A stretch of DNA of 64,000 nucleotides, taken from Dryococelus australis (Eukaryota; Arthropoda; Insecta; Phasmatodea; Phasmatidae). Where the stretch lies: positions 277,342,016-277,406,015 of the forward strand of contig CM056993.1 in assembly GCA_029891345.1 (NCBI GenBank). The letters are read 5' to 3'. The translations under genes were made by a program, and so were the position numbers. Below are positions 32,785-45,384 of this stretch, piece by piece. The notes beneath the pieces are model-generated. The model worked only from the letters and a program-made list of their open reading frames with translations, was not told the origin of the DNA and ran no database searches. Every line of letters begins with the position of its first letter. Position 1 is the first letter of the stretch.

Positions 32785-33147
32785 AGTATACGTTATACAG
32801 GTGTCTGTTTTACTGGATAGTGGAGCCGAAGTTAGTTGTGTCTCAAAAAAATTGTGTAATCATATTGTAGCCATGGAACAAGCTCTACCTAGTGTTCCTG
32901 TACCTCGTTTGAGAATTGTATGTGCCACTTCTAAATCTAGTCCCATTATTAATTGACAGGTACTGCTCGTTATAAAGGGTTTAGGAAGAACAAAAACTGT
33001 GTCAGCTTTAGTCATCAAAGGACTGACAAAACCACTGATATTAGGCGTGGATTTCATATCAAAATACCAAGTAAAACTTGACTTCGGCGGTTGGATGATT
33101 AGTACCACAGAAACAAATGATCGCACTGCAACATTTCCAGATAATTA
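32785..33147 (+). pseudogene. Gypsy aspartic protease
   Basis: VLLDSGAEVSCVS carries the DSGA active-site motif (D codon at 32816). About 75 residues later KPLILGVDFISKY gives the I-L-G-x-D-F flap-end motif. One in-frame TGA interrupts near 32954. Confidence 0.75.
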
Positions 33148-33429
33148 GAAAGATTCTGATTGGTTCATCAATTTAATCAGAAATGAATGTTTTTCCATAA
33201 ATCGTCCTATTATGAAGTCGTGTAAGACTGAGAAATAAAAATCAATTAAAAAAAAACAGTTTCCAGTATTTAAAACCTGTCATGTGAGCAAAGAAATAAA
33301 TTGTAACATTAACTTTTCGCACACCAGAAAATATTTTCTAAATGACCAGGGAGAAATAACATTTTTCAAGCCAACATAGAGGTAACACCAGGCGAATCAT
33401 TTCACTGCCATTCATATCCCATACTGGCT

Positions 33430-34150
33430 GAGTTTAAAGGAAATGTTGGAATGGAATATAATTAAACACTCCTCTAGTCTATATGCAAATACGATGGTGT
33501 GCATAAGGAAAAAGCATGGTTCCGTAAGATTGTGTCTAGATGCCAGATGCATTAATGCAATAACAGTCAAGGCTAGGGGAAGCCCATGTCCTACTAAGGA
33601 TGTGTTAAGGCTGTATGATGGTGTTAAGTACATGAGCACCATAGACTTAACACACAGCTACTGGCAAATTCCGCTAGAGGAGAACCCAAAACAATACACC
33701 GGTTTCGTATTCCGAAATCAACAGTATATGTTCCAAGAACTTCCATTCGGCCTTTGCAATGCTGTAACTCAGTTTATGCAGTGCATGAATCTAAATTTGG
33801 GAGAGAATTGTGCAGAGTTCGCTAGATCATATGTAGTTGATATTCTCATCGCTTTGCCTACTTTTGAAACACACCTGGAACATATTTATGTAGTAATGCA
33901 CCAGCTCGCTGTTGCGGGAATGACAGTGACACTTCGAAAATCTTTGTTTTGCAGGGAAGAGGTTCCTTTCCTGAGACATATCATCACTCCTGAGGGCATA
34001 AAAACTGCATCTGACAAATTGATTGCGATAACTCATTTTCCAGTACCCTGCAATGTAAAACAATTTAGAGCATTTTTGGGAGTAATTGGACTCTACCAAA
34101 ACTATTCAAATCAGGTAGCCAGTACTGCTTTGCCATTGTTTGAGTTGTAA
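33430..34150 (+). pseudogene. Gypsy reverse transcriptase, altered catalytic box
   Basis: The frame shows the standard Ty3/gypsy order: RLCLDARCIN, YMSTIDLTHSYWQIPL, GFVFRNQQYMFQELPFGLCN, then SYVVDILIA, and FLRHIITPEGI with VKQFRAFLGVIGLYQNYS. The usual Y-x-D-D box is Y-V-V-D here, so the first catalytic Asp is lost. The frame is open for 235 codons, but the start is not native. Confidence 0.85.
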
Positions 34151-34630
34151 AGGAAAGGAATTATCGGGGAATGGACTGCAGGTAAACAAATACATTTTGA
34201 AGAGGTTAAAATTTGTTCATTGATGAACAAGATATCTATCACCCTCGACAAGGTGTAGACTACCACCTCTACATGGTTGCCTCAGGGTATGCTTTGGGTG
34301 CTAGAATAGCCCAGTGTGACCAACAGGGAAAATAGAAAACAGTAGCCATGGCAAGTCGAAGTCGCAGAAAAACTGAAAATAACTATATGGTTACGGAATA
34401 GGAGATGTTGAGATAAAATGTGGAGTATGCAGAAGTTTCACGACCTTTTGCTAGGAGAGAAAGTGATACTACAGACCGACCACCAGACACTTTTGAGTTT
34501 ACAAGTCGGTAGAATTTTTAGCAGTCGCCTAACCAGATGAGCCTTGTTAATTCAGGAATTCGACATTTAATACCACCACATCAAATGTCCAAATAATGTT
34601 ATTGCCGATGTGTTAAGCAGGATACCTGAT
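34151..34630 (+). pseudogene. Gypsy RNase H
   Basis: Pieces in more than one frame show HDFLLGEKVILQTDHQTLLS followed by LIQEFDI and CPNNVIADVLSRIPDE. These are the T-D-H-x-x-L and N-x-x-A-D-x-L-S-R motifs of the Ty3/gypsy RNase H. Several stops occur. Confidence 0.75.
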
Positions 34631-34639
34631 GAAGATGTG

Positions 34640-35916
34640 CTGCAGCAGGATAGACAGTCAAACGAGTATTTCGTCACTCCGATGAGGAAACCACAATTGT
34701 CCAAGGATGTGTGGCAAGAAAATCTAAAGAATTTGGCTACCGAACAAGATGACATGTTTTGTAGCAAAATATTTGAAAAGCTAGCACAATTACCTGACGA
34801 TCATTCGTTACACACAATGTATTGCAAAATGGATGACGGAATTTTATTTTATAGTAGTAGGAACAGGATACACTTCGAGCAAGAGTGGAAACCGATCATT
34901 CCAGAGAAGCTGAAATTGAAATTGGTACTCGATGCACATGAATAGCTAGGGCACATTGGAATTCGGAAAACTTATGAGGAACTCCGACGGCAGTTCTATT
35001 TCAAACAAATGCGACAATTAGTAACTAAGGCAGTATGAACATGTGATTTCTGTCAAAGATGCAAGCATGCTCAAGAACACTTGATAGGAGAATTGCAGCC
35101 TATCATTCCAGAAAAACCTTTCGATTTAGTTTCCGTCGATCTATTCGTTCTTTTGCCGCAGTCTAAAGCTAAAGCGTCCTATGTGTTCGAAATGATGGAC
35201 ATATTCTTCAAATACACTTAGTTGTATGCCATAGTACAGGAAAATGTGCGGACAGTATATAAGAAATAGGATGACAAAGATGCTTACTGTCAGACAAGGG
35301 AACTCAATTCACTGGAAATAAATGGCATGCTAGTACGAGGAAGTCGAACTTGTTACCTATCTCTTCCTCTGTAAGATATCCCAGAGAGAACCCTGTCGAT
35401 CAAAGAATGGAGTCTCTAGGAAACATGCTAAGGATTCTGTGTCATAATTCACACCAGAACTGGAGAGATAAGCTACCCACTATCGAATATATCATGAACA
35501 ATACAGTGCATGATTCGACCACCATAACCCCTCTGGATGCACTGACTGGCCAGAGACCTGAGATCTTTGATATGTCTATGTTACAGTCACCTCCGCAATC
35601 GACCCATCAAACAGCCGAAGACGAGACTGCAGAAGAGAAACAAGAAGTATTGGAGTTCGCCAGGAAGAAGTTAATTCTAGCAGCTGAGCGACGCTGCAAG
35701 TATGCAAAGCAGTCACGGAAGAAGAAGTTAAGTGTAGGTCAATTGGTATTAATAAGAGCACATTACATCAGTAGAGCATGGGTATTTATTTCCAAGAAGT
35801 TGATGCCACTCTACATCGGCCTGGTAAAAATACATAAAATAATCAACAACTGTTATGAGGTGGTTTGTCAGGACACTATCAAGGTGCTAGGACGTTATAA
35901 TATCATGGCACTCTAA
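34640..35916 (+). pseudogene. Gypsy integrase with linker
   Basis: The HHCC zinc finger reads LGHIGIRKTYEELRRQFYF followed by CDFCQRCKH. The core has SVDLF (first Asp) and LLSDKGTQFTGNKWH (second Asp). In the third motif NPVDQRMESLG has Asp where most relatives have Glu. The 35350-35916 frame continues to a basic C-terminus ending GRYNIMAL. Stops occur at the start of the finger and in the core. Confidence 0.75.
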
Positions 35917-38900
35917 GAGAATGTCGATCTCCTATTATGCAGGGATAGAGGAAACATTTGGAAGACAAGAGCAAATTTAGATATATATCTTCTGAGGAAG
36001 ATTTTATAAGATATTTATTACAGAACGAGCCTTTGTTTATTGATGTGGAGAGGATTTTTAGGCGTATCTGAAAGCCACCAGAATATGATATAATTTGTTC
36101 CATGTCAAATGTGTACTGATATTGTAATTTATTTTGCCCCTAATTGCTTTGTTTGTCACAGAGAATATTTCACTGTAAAAGATTGCTAATATATGTAAAG
36201 AGTTCCAGTGTTTTGCTTATGTTTTGCCTTCCAATAGGGAAAGAATAAAACCTGTCATAAAGGACAGAAGCGATGTTATTGAGAAACATGTAATTTACTA
36301 TACTCAATTATAAAACCATTAAGTTCGTAACAGTAATGAAGGTAACCAGTGACCAAAAACTTGTAAGACAATTAATAAATGTGCAAATATAGTAATCAAC
36401 CAATGCTAAATGCTCTATTATAAACACACAATTTCTATGTTGAAAGTCTGACCAAGAAGTAATAAAACATGCAATGAGTAAGTGAACTTCCGACTGCAAA
36501 TTTTGCTAGAATTAAACGTGAAATTGGAAAATGAAAACACATGTATGGTTTTTTTTCGTATGGTCTTCAGAATGAATATATATTTAGTTGGTTTCTATCA
36601 GGTACTTCATAATACACTTATTTTAGATGTCTTCGAATTGTTTGATGGTTTTTATTTTATCACACATATCATGTATGCTCCTGGACTAAGGTTTCAGAAG
36701 TAATTGCTGTATAGATGTAAGATTGATAAACAGAAATTAAGTTTCATGTTTCATTTTGTAATTTATTTTACTAAAGTAGTATCATTTTATGGTGACCTGA
36801 TATAATTTTCAGATATTTCTAGAAACCGATAGTAGTCAATTATGGTCAACACTGGTCTGTACAGTTGAAATATCTTATGATTGCCAATATTCATTAATGA
36901 ACTTTAATCGAGAAAAGAGGAGAGGTGTCATTTGCATGTGAGCTAAAAGAACATTGACTTTACACATACATAGTTTGCCTGAAAGACACTTTTATAAATG
37001 TGTGCAAAGTGTGAAAAAAAAAATATATCCAGGAACTTCCAATAAGTGCTAGCCGAAGGAAAAACATTTTTTGCTACGCCAAGACAAATAGAATACACAT
37101 TATCTGAACAGTGAACGAATTGCTGATAGAAGTTAAAATGAAAAATAATTTAAAACTTGAACTGGCAAGTTTATCAAGTGTCATCTCAGCTCATCTCATA
37201 TGTGCCACCTGAGATGAATGTTCGAGGGCTCTTAAGATTGATTGGAGCAAGGACGTCTCTACTGCTGATGGAGATGGTGAAAATTTCTATTCATAGATAT
37301 AAGACTTTGATTCTCAATCATTTAATAGTAATCAGTGTTGGACCTAAATAATTTTAAGATGCATGGCTAATCCAAATGAATATTTATTTGAGTAGACTTG
37401 TTATGTTTTTTTTAAGTATTGAGTTGTAAATGATGAAATGATCTATAATCTTAATTGTTAAATGAAATGTTACATTAATATTGATAAATTTTAACCCAGC
37501 TGACTTGTCAGAACTGTGTCATAATGAAGGGGAACTTTGTAACAATTCAATATTTATGACTTTATAATGATTATTCTATGTCTTTAAATTTGATTTAAAT
37601 GCCAAACTTTAATGCAACGTATAAGATGTTTAGCATATGTTCAATATGATATCTGTAAACTTATTTATTTTGACAGTTATGTTGTATAAGCTATGTAAGT
37701 CTAATGATTATATATGGTTTCTTTCCATGAGTACTTGTCTTTGTAACAAGCACTGCCTTTTGTTTTTTAAAAATAATCAGGCCACACCAGCCGGCCTACC
37801 ATATTTTATTGATTTTTCGAACAATAGTCTTTTAGAACAAAAAACTTATTCGTTCTAATTTGGAATCAGTGAGAGGCCAGCTGAGAATAGAAGGCAGTCC
37901 TGAGTATGAAAGATAATCTATAATATTTGAATGACAAGATTTGATATTTGCGATGGAGATACAGAAGAGGTAATTCGACATAAGCTGTACGATGAGCCCA
38001 GATGGAAGGATGGTCTAGTGAAGGAGAACTGCTTGGTTGGGACTTCGATTCAAGGAGGACACAGTATCTTATGTTCGGAGAGCCAATTCTGCGAGAGGAG
38101 GATTACTTGACTGCGAATTCTGTCGAGGTTACAATTCTGCACCCACATCCGATGTTCCGGCCCACAGAGGACGTGATCACTGAGCACCACCCGGAGATGT
38201 GCAGTCCATGGTGAGCAAGAGAGCTGTTCTACACCAATGAAGGATGACTCCACGACATCGGCAGAGTTGTGGTTATTTTACTGCTATCAACAGAGCTAGT
38301 CGCATTTTTCCCAGGCAAAAGTAAATGTATTTATGACACCAGCACCAGTAAATCTTAATATTGGTAGATATTGTGATGTGCAATGTGCAGGCTGGTGTTG
38401 TCTGTAATAAAATTTTGAAAAAATAGGATACCATAATAAATGCTAACTAAAGGTATGCAAAAGTAATTTTTTTCTCTCCTGTTAATTTATTCTAATTAAG
38501 ACTTCTTCGGTTGCTTACTGTAATAAATTAATGTTACAATTGTTTTGAGATACCTAGATAATTCAAATCTGGATGAACATAATGATTTTTTTTTAGTAGC
38601 AGCATATATTTAATTTTAAGGCATATCATTAATATAACCTATCAGACTCACTCACATATACAACAATATTTAATCATTGCATTGTACATTCATTTCTTAT
38701 TATATGCATACAGAAGTAATAGTTTATAGCTGCAATATTGTAATACAGCCCAATAGTGTTACAGTATTAAAACGTGTCTCCACCATATGTGTGGAAAATT
38801 TAATGAGATATAACTGTACGAGTTTTAACACAAGACATTACTGTAAAATTTTGTATGCCAAAACATGTGGTTTTTAAATACCTACATGCTGTATCTTTTT

Positions 38901-40200
38901 AACATATGATAAAAACAGGATAAAAATTTTAAAAAGTCCTCAAAATTTACAAGATTAAACTTAAAACAGGTTCTTAGGAAAGCTTTATATACTGTGATTT
39001 AAATTTATTATATTAAATATAATTTCTTGGAATTAAAATTCATTTTATCTTCAGGGAAATAATTTCATCGGAACTTTGGTAACAAAATTTTATTTTGCTG
39101 GAAGTAAGCCATCCTTTGCATCTCGAAAATAGGAGAAACCTTCATTTTGAACAAGTCAATGGACAGGCGAAAATGATTTTTTGTAGGGAAGAGGGGGGAG
39201 GGGAACTTTGCAAGCACGTCAGCACTTACGGGTGAGTTCAAAATTCTCTGCTTAAGGGTAGGTCGGCAGGGGGAGGTGGGTGCCTAGCTGAGGCAGTGTT
39301 CCAGCTAGCCGAAAATGCATTCTGGACTGAAGATGGGTGCATAGTGGGTGCAAGCAACCTCTCGTCTCGGACAAAGACACATTCTGAACTTTGGTGTTGA
39401 TGGGTAGGAGGTGGAAGGATTCAGGCAGGAGCTTCATTACTGCTTCTCGCTGGCTGTCGCCATTTTAGTTTCAAGACAAGCCTTGCCATGGATACACGCA
39501 CCACCCACCTTCGGCATTCTGGTGGGGTCCTGTGCGATGATAGAAGGGTAGCAGACCCATGGCCAGTGGGCTTCAGAGAGCCTATGCCTTAGACATATCA
39601 TATGCCTGACTGCTATCCACGATTCTCTTTAAGCATTATTCAATGCTCCAAGTTCAGATCTCGCTCGACATTTCTGCTCACAGTCTCTGTACCAGTATTT
39701 TTCGAAATATTTTTCCGGTACGTTTTATATGTATTAATTTATCGGGAAATATTTTTGTGTGTTAACTTCTGTTTCTTTTCGGATCAATAGAGTGTGTTTC
39801 ATCGTTTTTCTTAAGGGATGTTTGCATACTCAAATTGTTCGGTTACATCGTGATTATATTTTCTCATTGAGTTTATTGCGATTTCCATCTTTGAGTTAAT
39901 CTTCTTCAAAATTTTACCATCGGCTTCGAGATGAGCCGAACCTCGCGCAAATCTTCAACGGAAGTTAAAATAAAAAGTGAATTTTTATTCTTCTAACCAT
40001 AGGTACATTTAATTTTCTCAGGGATGTGAGAGTAGTGTTAAAATTCTGGGTAAGTTTTTCTAAAAATTTAATTTGAAATGTTCAGGAAGACATGATTAAA
40101 TTGTTCTTGTATAATAACTCATTAAAAGTAGATTGATAGGGAAATATAAACCATTGAATTCGTAAAGAGGATATTTTTGATTGATTTGTGACGTAAGTTT
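35917..40200. other. AT-rich non-coding tail inside the inverted unit
   Basis: No env-like ORF or second pol was seen. A 70-codon frame at 38002-38214 (YLMFGEPILREEDYL) is isolated and unrecognised. 39170-39560 is GC-richer with a GGGGGGAGGGG patch and no domain. Confidence 0.5.
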
Positions 40201-40261
40201 TAATGCCGAGGAGTTTCTCCCGTAACCTCGGTTGATGTTGCCTCTGCTATACCACACAGCT

Positions 40262-41215
40262 TATAAGTCGACATAAGTGCTACACTGAACTCATTTCGAC
40301 ATCAGACCTACAAATAACAGACATTTTTAAAATAATTTATGGTATGTGTACAAATGAGAGGGAGGCATATGTGTATGTCTATTACGCTACTGTGTCTGGT
40401 TAAAATTGAATTATTTTATAAAACATTGATTCATAGGGAAATAGGATATGTTTTAGGTAAATTCAAAATGCGAGTTTGGAAATCTGTATGTGACTGTGTT
40501 AAGTGGAAGTGCTAAATCGTTCCGTATTTTGAAAAGTTATCTGTTGTAGTGTATTCAAGTCGTTTGCTTCCATCTTTGAGTTACCAGAATGAATGGTAAA
40601 TGAGTTTCTAGGGAAATAATAATTAGTTTGAAAATTAGAGTTTGTGCATCATGTTCAACTCTCTTTCCCATAATTTCAACTTGGCTGCAAGCTCCACATC
40701 TATAAGTCATTCCTTGACTGACCTCACAGCCAGACAGACGTGTTTTACCAGAGGTGCTTGTGCGATTTAATTAATTAATTTTAAATATTCAAGTAAAGGA
40801 ATTTATATATTAGTACGTGCATAGTAAACATAATTTTTATCCATTTGTCATGTAGTTGTCTATTCACATCTCGTTCCAATTATTTATAACCTCATTCGCC
40901 TGCCAGATGCCAGCCATGATCCACTTCTCTAATCGTGCTTATAAGCCTCTGTAAATCCTATTCTAGCAGCATTCATTCAGCAACCTCACAGCCGGACAGA
41001 TGTGTTTCTCCTCTGCTTACAGTTTCATTAATTAAAAAAACAGGATAGCTGGGTTCTGCGATTCATTTAGTGATAGTCACGTACTAGTGTCCATTTGCCA
41101 TTCAATTAATTTCAAAGTGCATATCTAATTAGATGGGGTAGATTTCATTTCCCAAAAATACATGCTATAAGTCATTCATTCTGCGATCTCCCGCACCCCA
41201 CGGACATATATTTAA
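40262..41215 (+). repeat. Degenerate tandem units near the right arm
   Basis: ATAAGTCATTC-like boxes followed by CCTCACAGCCGGACAGATGT-like boxes recur at ~40705, ~40940-41005 and ~41170, spaced ~230 bp. A weaker one lies at 40262. The units differ strongly and need a dot plot to delimit. Confidence 0.4.
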
Positions 41216-41429
41216 AATATTTAATTTCTTTCCATAGCTAGGCTCCATAATTCGTTTTTCCTGTGGGATGTTTGAACACTCCTTCATTTCTCTCATGTGT
41301 TTAATTACTATAACTAAAAATCCCCTATCTCCCACCAATGCCTGCGAGCAATATCACTCCCAGCCCAAAAAACACTTATGCCACTCTTGCACAAAACTCA
41401 ATACATATATAAACTCTTTCCCCAGCACA

Positions 41430-41872
41430 TCACACCTCAGTCGAGTGCCAGAGCTCAGACAGTGAACATCGTTTCCCTACATACACCCCTTCCCCACACA
41501 CCTCAATACAGCGACAGAGCTCCTATGGTGAAGACCTACCAGTACCACTCCCCACCCCAAAAAAGAAAGAAAATAAAGTACACCAAACTATACACTTATG
41601 ACAACAATTTTAATTCATTCATTCAATTAAATTAATTGGATACATCAATCAATGTTCCATACCATCTTATCCCATTAAAAATAAGAATAATAAAAATCGA
41701 TTGTATTAAGATCGGATTAAGGAAACTTTTTGATCGGATTATAATCGGATTGAAAATTATGATCGTATTGAAATCGGATTAATCCTTAATCCGAACAATT
41801 TGATATCAAAGGGTTAATCCGATCAATTAAAGGGGCATCCCCTTTGATCTAGGACCCCCACGCCCCTACTAC
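41430..41872 (-). repeat. Right inverted arm of the gypsy-containing unit
   Basis: Inverse of the left arm from the outer end inward. Its inner part also contains a short internal duplication of the GGGGAAGGGGTGTATG block. The sequence just inside it does not resemble gag, arguing against a second complete gypsy in inverse orientation. Confidence 0.65.
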
Positions 41873-42083
41873 TAGAACGCTATTACATGCAGTCGTGAGA
41901 TATGCTGCATGGAAATATCCGCTCGCGCCCAAAAAACTGTCGCAAGTTACTGCGGGCACAAAGTGTGCCACGCACATAGCGCTGCGCCAACTCATGATAA
42001 TTCTTGTGGAGTAATTAGACAGTGCTTCATACCAATTACATATTACAGGCTGGACGCAGCCTAAGGTGGAGCCAGCTGGGAAC

Positions 42084-42472
42084 CACATATAACTTAGAAA
42101 ATAACAAGTTATAACAGTCATGGGTTAGAATTCTTGAAAAAATCCACATAAGTTAGAACTATCATAAATTAGAGCTGTCATAACTTATAAATTCATAACT
42201 TAGAAGTTCATAACTTATAAAATCACTACTTAGAAGTCATAACTATCATAACTTAGAAACACACAACTTATAAACACATAACTCAGAAATGTCACAACTT
42301 AGAAATCATAACTTAGAACGATAATAACTCAGAAGAACAGAACTTAGAACAGTCACTGGTTAGAAACACATAACTTAGAAAGTTCACAAGTTAGAACCAC
42401 ATAACTTAGAACAGGCATAACTTAGAAAATGGTTACTTATTGTTTCTAAGTTAGCTATTTATAAGTTATGAC
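42084..42472 (+). repeat. Minisatellite built on CATAACTTAGAA
   Basis: About 25 imperfect repeats of 11-16 bp (CATAACTTAGAA and close variants such as ACAACTTATAAA). The last ~40 bp carries the motif in inverse orientation (TTTCTAAGTTAGC, ATAAGTTATGACAG), so the array folds back on itself. Confidence 0.85.
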
Positions 42473-42558
42473 AGCACCCCGAGCTAGCCAGAGACGACGT
42501 GCGTGCGTGTTTTGAGAGGGCGAGTAAACAGGGCTGCTGCAACAAGGACATCGCCTCA

Positions 42559-42731
42559 TATAAAAGGACCGGACCAGAGCGGGGCGTCGTCGATCTACGT
42601 CACCGTCGCCTCCTGCCGAGACGCTGCGATACGTGGCTGGAGGGCCACTTCTGCGAGCAGCTACTGCGAGTGCCCGCCCACAAGTGCCTTCCGACCGCTA
42701 GATTCTCTGCCGAGACTAAATAAAATCACTG
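42559..42731 (+). promoter_or_regulatory. TATA box with candidate GC-rich first exon
   Basis: TATAAAAG (42559-42566) is followed by ~165 bp of GC-rich sequence and an excellent splice donor, CTG|GTAAGTGAG (exon end 42731). Two overlapping frames from 42499/42503 stay open through it, but neither has a recognisable domain, so this may be a 5' UTR exon. GC content contrasts sharply with the flanks. Confidence 0.4.
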
Positions 42732-42740
42732 GTAAGTGAG

Positions 42741-43105
42741 ATTCCGTCTGCGTGTGAAATAGGGTTAAGAAAGAGCTGAAACTCGACATCCTTGCTTCAC
42801 ATACCTATCAGATAATGAGAATCTAATATTGAGCAGTTGTTTATAATGATCTAATAAGGAGATTATATTAATATAATAAACACTTTGATTTGATTGAGAA
42901 GCCAAAATAAATATTTTAGAAAGGGATTATTATTTAAAGACTGAAGACTGATTTTATAAATTGTTCAAGCTTTTAATTGCTGGCTTACCCTATCCTAGTA
43001 GAGTAGAACTTGTACCTGCATGTAAAGGTAGCAATTTTCACGCATTATTCTGCATAGGAATAATGATAATCAAATTTCTATAGCACAGAAATGTGACGTA
43101 TGCGG
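42741..43105. other. No gene seen; AT-rich, possible intron
   Basis: If the exon at 42559-42731 is real this would be intron. No feature was identified. Confidence 0.35.
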
Positions 43106-43109
43106 GACT

Positions 43110-43560
43110 TGCCAATCTATATAGTCAATTTGCTGTTTCTCCACACTTTTCGAATCAAACATTTGGAAAAACACCCCATGTAAAGCTAGACGTTTTTGGC
43201 TGCTTCCTGAAACCGTATGTCATGTAGGGCCTATCACAAGCGTTTTATACTAGTGTTGACAATGAAGGACCTCATTTGTGGTAAAATTTAAATGTTATTT
43301 ATATTTTATCAAAAAATCTCAATCTTTCATTTATAAATAAAATGAATAACGGCAGTGAGAAAACGCGTGTGTTGTTAATGCCTAGTAAGAAATAGTTCTT
43401 ATGCAAAATATTACTACACCGAGTGCGCACGAATTCGGTGCGTTGGCCTTTTGGTGTAAATTTCTAAGCTTTGATCACATGAGGCGGAGGAATATCTTGA
43501 ATGCATAACTTTAGCAGGGCTTCAGAAAAGTTGGAAGTAACAGTGAATATACTATAAACC
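43110..43560 (+). mobile_element. MITE family B, copy 3, uninterrupted
   Basis: It starts TATATAGTCAATTTGCTGTTT and ends AACAGTGAATATACTATA, imperfect inverted termini. Internal blocks GAATCAAACATTTGG, ACCGTATGTCATGTAGGG, GCGTTTTATACTAGT, ATAGTTCTTATGCAAAATAT and CATGAGGCGGAGGAATATC define the family. It serves as the empty-site reference for the copy at 3218. Confidence 0.6.
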
Positions 43561-44221
43561 CAAATCTTACTAAAGTTATTAAGTTAAGGAAATGAAACGT
43601 AAAACTAATAAAGAATGTCATTTGTTTTTTCCAGTCTTTTTCGTCATCACCTACAACTTAACTTGTGCGTTAATAAAACTTGAAATGAATATTATTTTAG
43701 ATTAACTAATTTAATTATAAGTTGTCTAATTAGTTCGCATTTATTATGTGTAATGAACAGCAATCACGTTTCTTGGATAATTTCTTTTTTTTTGTTTATA
43801 ATGTTGTCGGTGAATGATGCCCGACCACACGCTACAATTACTCGTCCAATCGGCCCTATTCGGTGTCCACCCCCTGGTAATACTCACAACGCATCACTTT
43901 GCAAACTTTACATCGCTCTTTTCGTCCTGGTGCCCCAAGTGTCGGACTGATTTCAAAAAATGATCCTCGTTACAATTAATTCGCAAAATTGATTCTTTAA
44001 CGTGAGTTCAACTTTCGAGCTGACATCCGCAAGGATTTACATGCAGAATCTAAGTGACGCCTCACGAGATTAGTAATTCAACTTTGCTATTAAATATTTT
44101 TAATTGGATTCTACTAAATCCTACACACAAAATATTAATTGATTGAGGTCGTATTTGTGGTGCAAGCAAGGTTGGTTTAACTTGTCTCCTACTGAATGGT
44201 TGCTGTAGCGGTAATCACAGC
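43561..44221. other. No gene seen
   Basis: AT-rich. A 65-codon frame at 43753-43950 has a hydrophobic start (SFFLFIMLSVNDARP) that resembles a signal peptide, but there is no supporting context. Confidence 0.35.
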
Positions 44222-44458
44222 TATAGGCTGTTCGCGGTAAAGTGAGAACATTTTAAGGTCCTCTCAAAAGGCACCCCTAATAAATATATTTTGTTGTAGC
44301 CTCAGGCTTTAACTTAGGAGAGTGATGAAATGTATATACTGTGTTTATTAGTCATATTGCAGTGCTAACAATCAAAGTGGTGGAGAGATAGAAATTAATT
44401 GAAAGGGAAAATTTAGCAGGGCCTTTAAAAATGCTCACTTTACCGTGAATAGCCTATA
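44222..44458 (+). mobile_element. MITE family A, copy 3
   Basis: TATAGGCTGTTCGCGGTAAA at the left and TTTACCGTGAATAGCCTATA at the right are inverted, with TA at both borders. About 237 bp, non-coding. Confidence 0.75.
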
Positions 44459-44632
44459 CAAGCCACGCCGCCCCTCAAGGGATACATAGAAAGAGACAGC
44501 CACGGAATGCGGTGCTGGCTATAAGCTGGAATACCCCCGAGAAAAACACACGTTATCGGCAACGAGAGCATCATTTCTTGCGTACGAAAATCGGCCTGGG
44601 GTCGAACCCGGATCGCTACCAAAACATAAGTA
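44459..44632 (-). mobile_element. tRNA-derived SINE fragment
   Basis: On the minus strand GATCCGGGTTCGACCCC is a B box, followed by AGGCCGATTTTCGTACGC in the position of a SINE body. The A box is not clear. Confidence 0.4.
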
Positions 44633-45384
44633 TCCTTATTTGTTTATTGCAGTGTCGTCCCGACATTCAGACGTTAGCTGAGCTCGTCAAACGTTATTCT
44701 TCAAACTGCAAGACTATAGTTGGGAATGCTGAATAAGCAGAAACGTTGGAAAATCGCGATTTTTTTCCCCTCCAGCCAGCGTATCCTTGAAAACTCTGTG
44801 GCGTGTTGACCCATTGATGAATGTTTTTTTGCAGATTCGACTCAGCGTTACTCGGTGGCTTAACTGTACGCCCGCCAGTCACAAACTTTCAATATTAAGG
44901 GGAAGAGCTGGACGCCAACTTGGATGCCTATGTATATGGAATGATTATCGTTTGACTTCTTGTGCTACTATCGCTTCTGTGTCATTCTCAGGAGGCAATC
45001 AAAATTTGATTCCCCATCAATACACCTGGTAAACGAATGAAGGCACTTCAATGATATTACAGTAAGACAATGATCTGAGTGAAATACTATGCTATGAAAA
45101 AAACGAGAATTATGTTATAAATGCATATGCGTTAAAAAAAACTGTAACATAAGAATAGTTTCTTTCTCTCCGCTCTCATCGGCCCGGAGAAGTGGGAAAG
45201 CAGCTTCGTACTCACAGCAACTAATAATGAAAGGTAGTTTTCTGACGTATGCACACTAAGTTGAATCCTACGAAATTCAACTTTTACAGATATTACCTTA
45301 TCGTCTCTACGGTAAAATCCTAGTATTTTATATGTAAATTTCGGTTAATTTAGCGTGAATGGTTTCTCCCGATTACACTACCGA
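44633..45384. other. No gene seen
   Basis: Short frames without domains. No repeat was recognised. Confidence 0.4.

Larger units (their letters stand above)
30326..41872. mobile_element. 11.5 kb unit: Ty3/gypsy body between inverted repeats
   Basis: AGTAGTAGGGGCGTGGGGG at the left is mirrored at the right by CCCCCACGCCCCTACTACT, and inverted similarity extends about 420 bp. Inside are decayed gag, protease, RT, RNase H and integrase sequences in Ty3/gypsy order, then ~5 kb of AT-rich non-coding sequence. No direct LTR pair was found. The unit may be one foldback transposon that took in a gypsy, or two oppositely oriented LTR insertions that happen to flank it. Confidence 0.6.

Noticed and set aside
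38002-38214. Possible env or accessory ORF downstream of gypsy pol
   Set aside because: Only 70 codons, with no signal peptide or TM segment and no recognised motif.
30326-41872. DIRS-type retroelement
   Set aside because: Inverted ends fit, but an aspartic protease and an HHCC/DD integrase are present and no tyrosine recombinase was seen.
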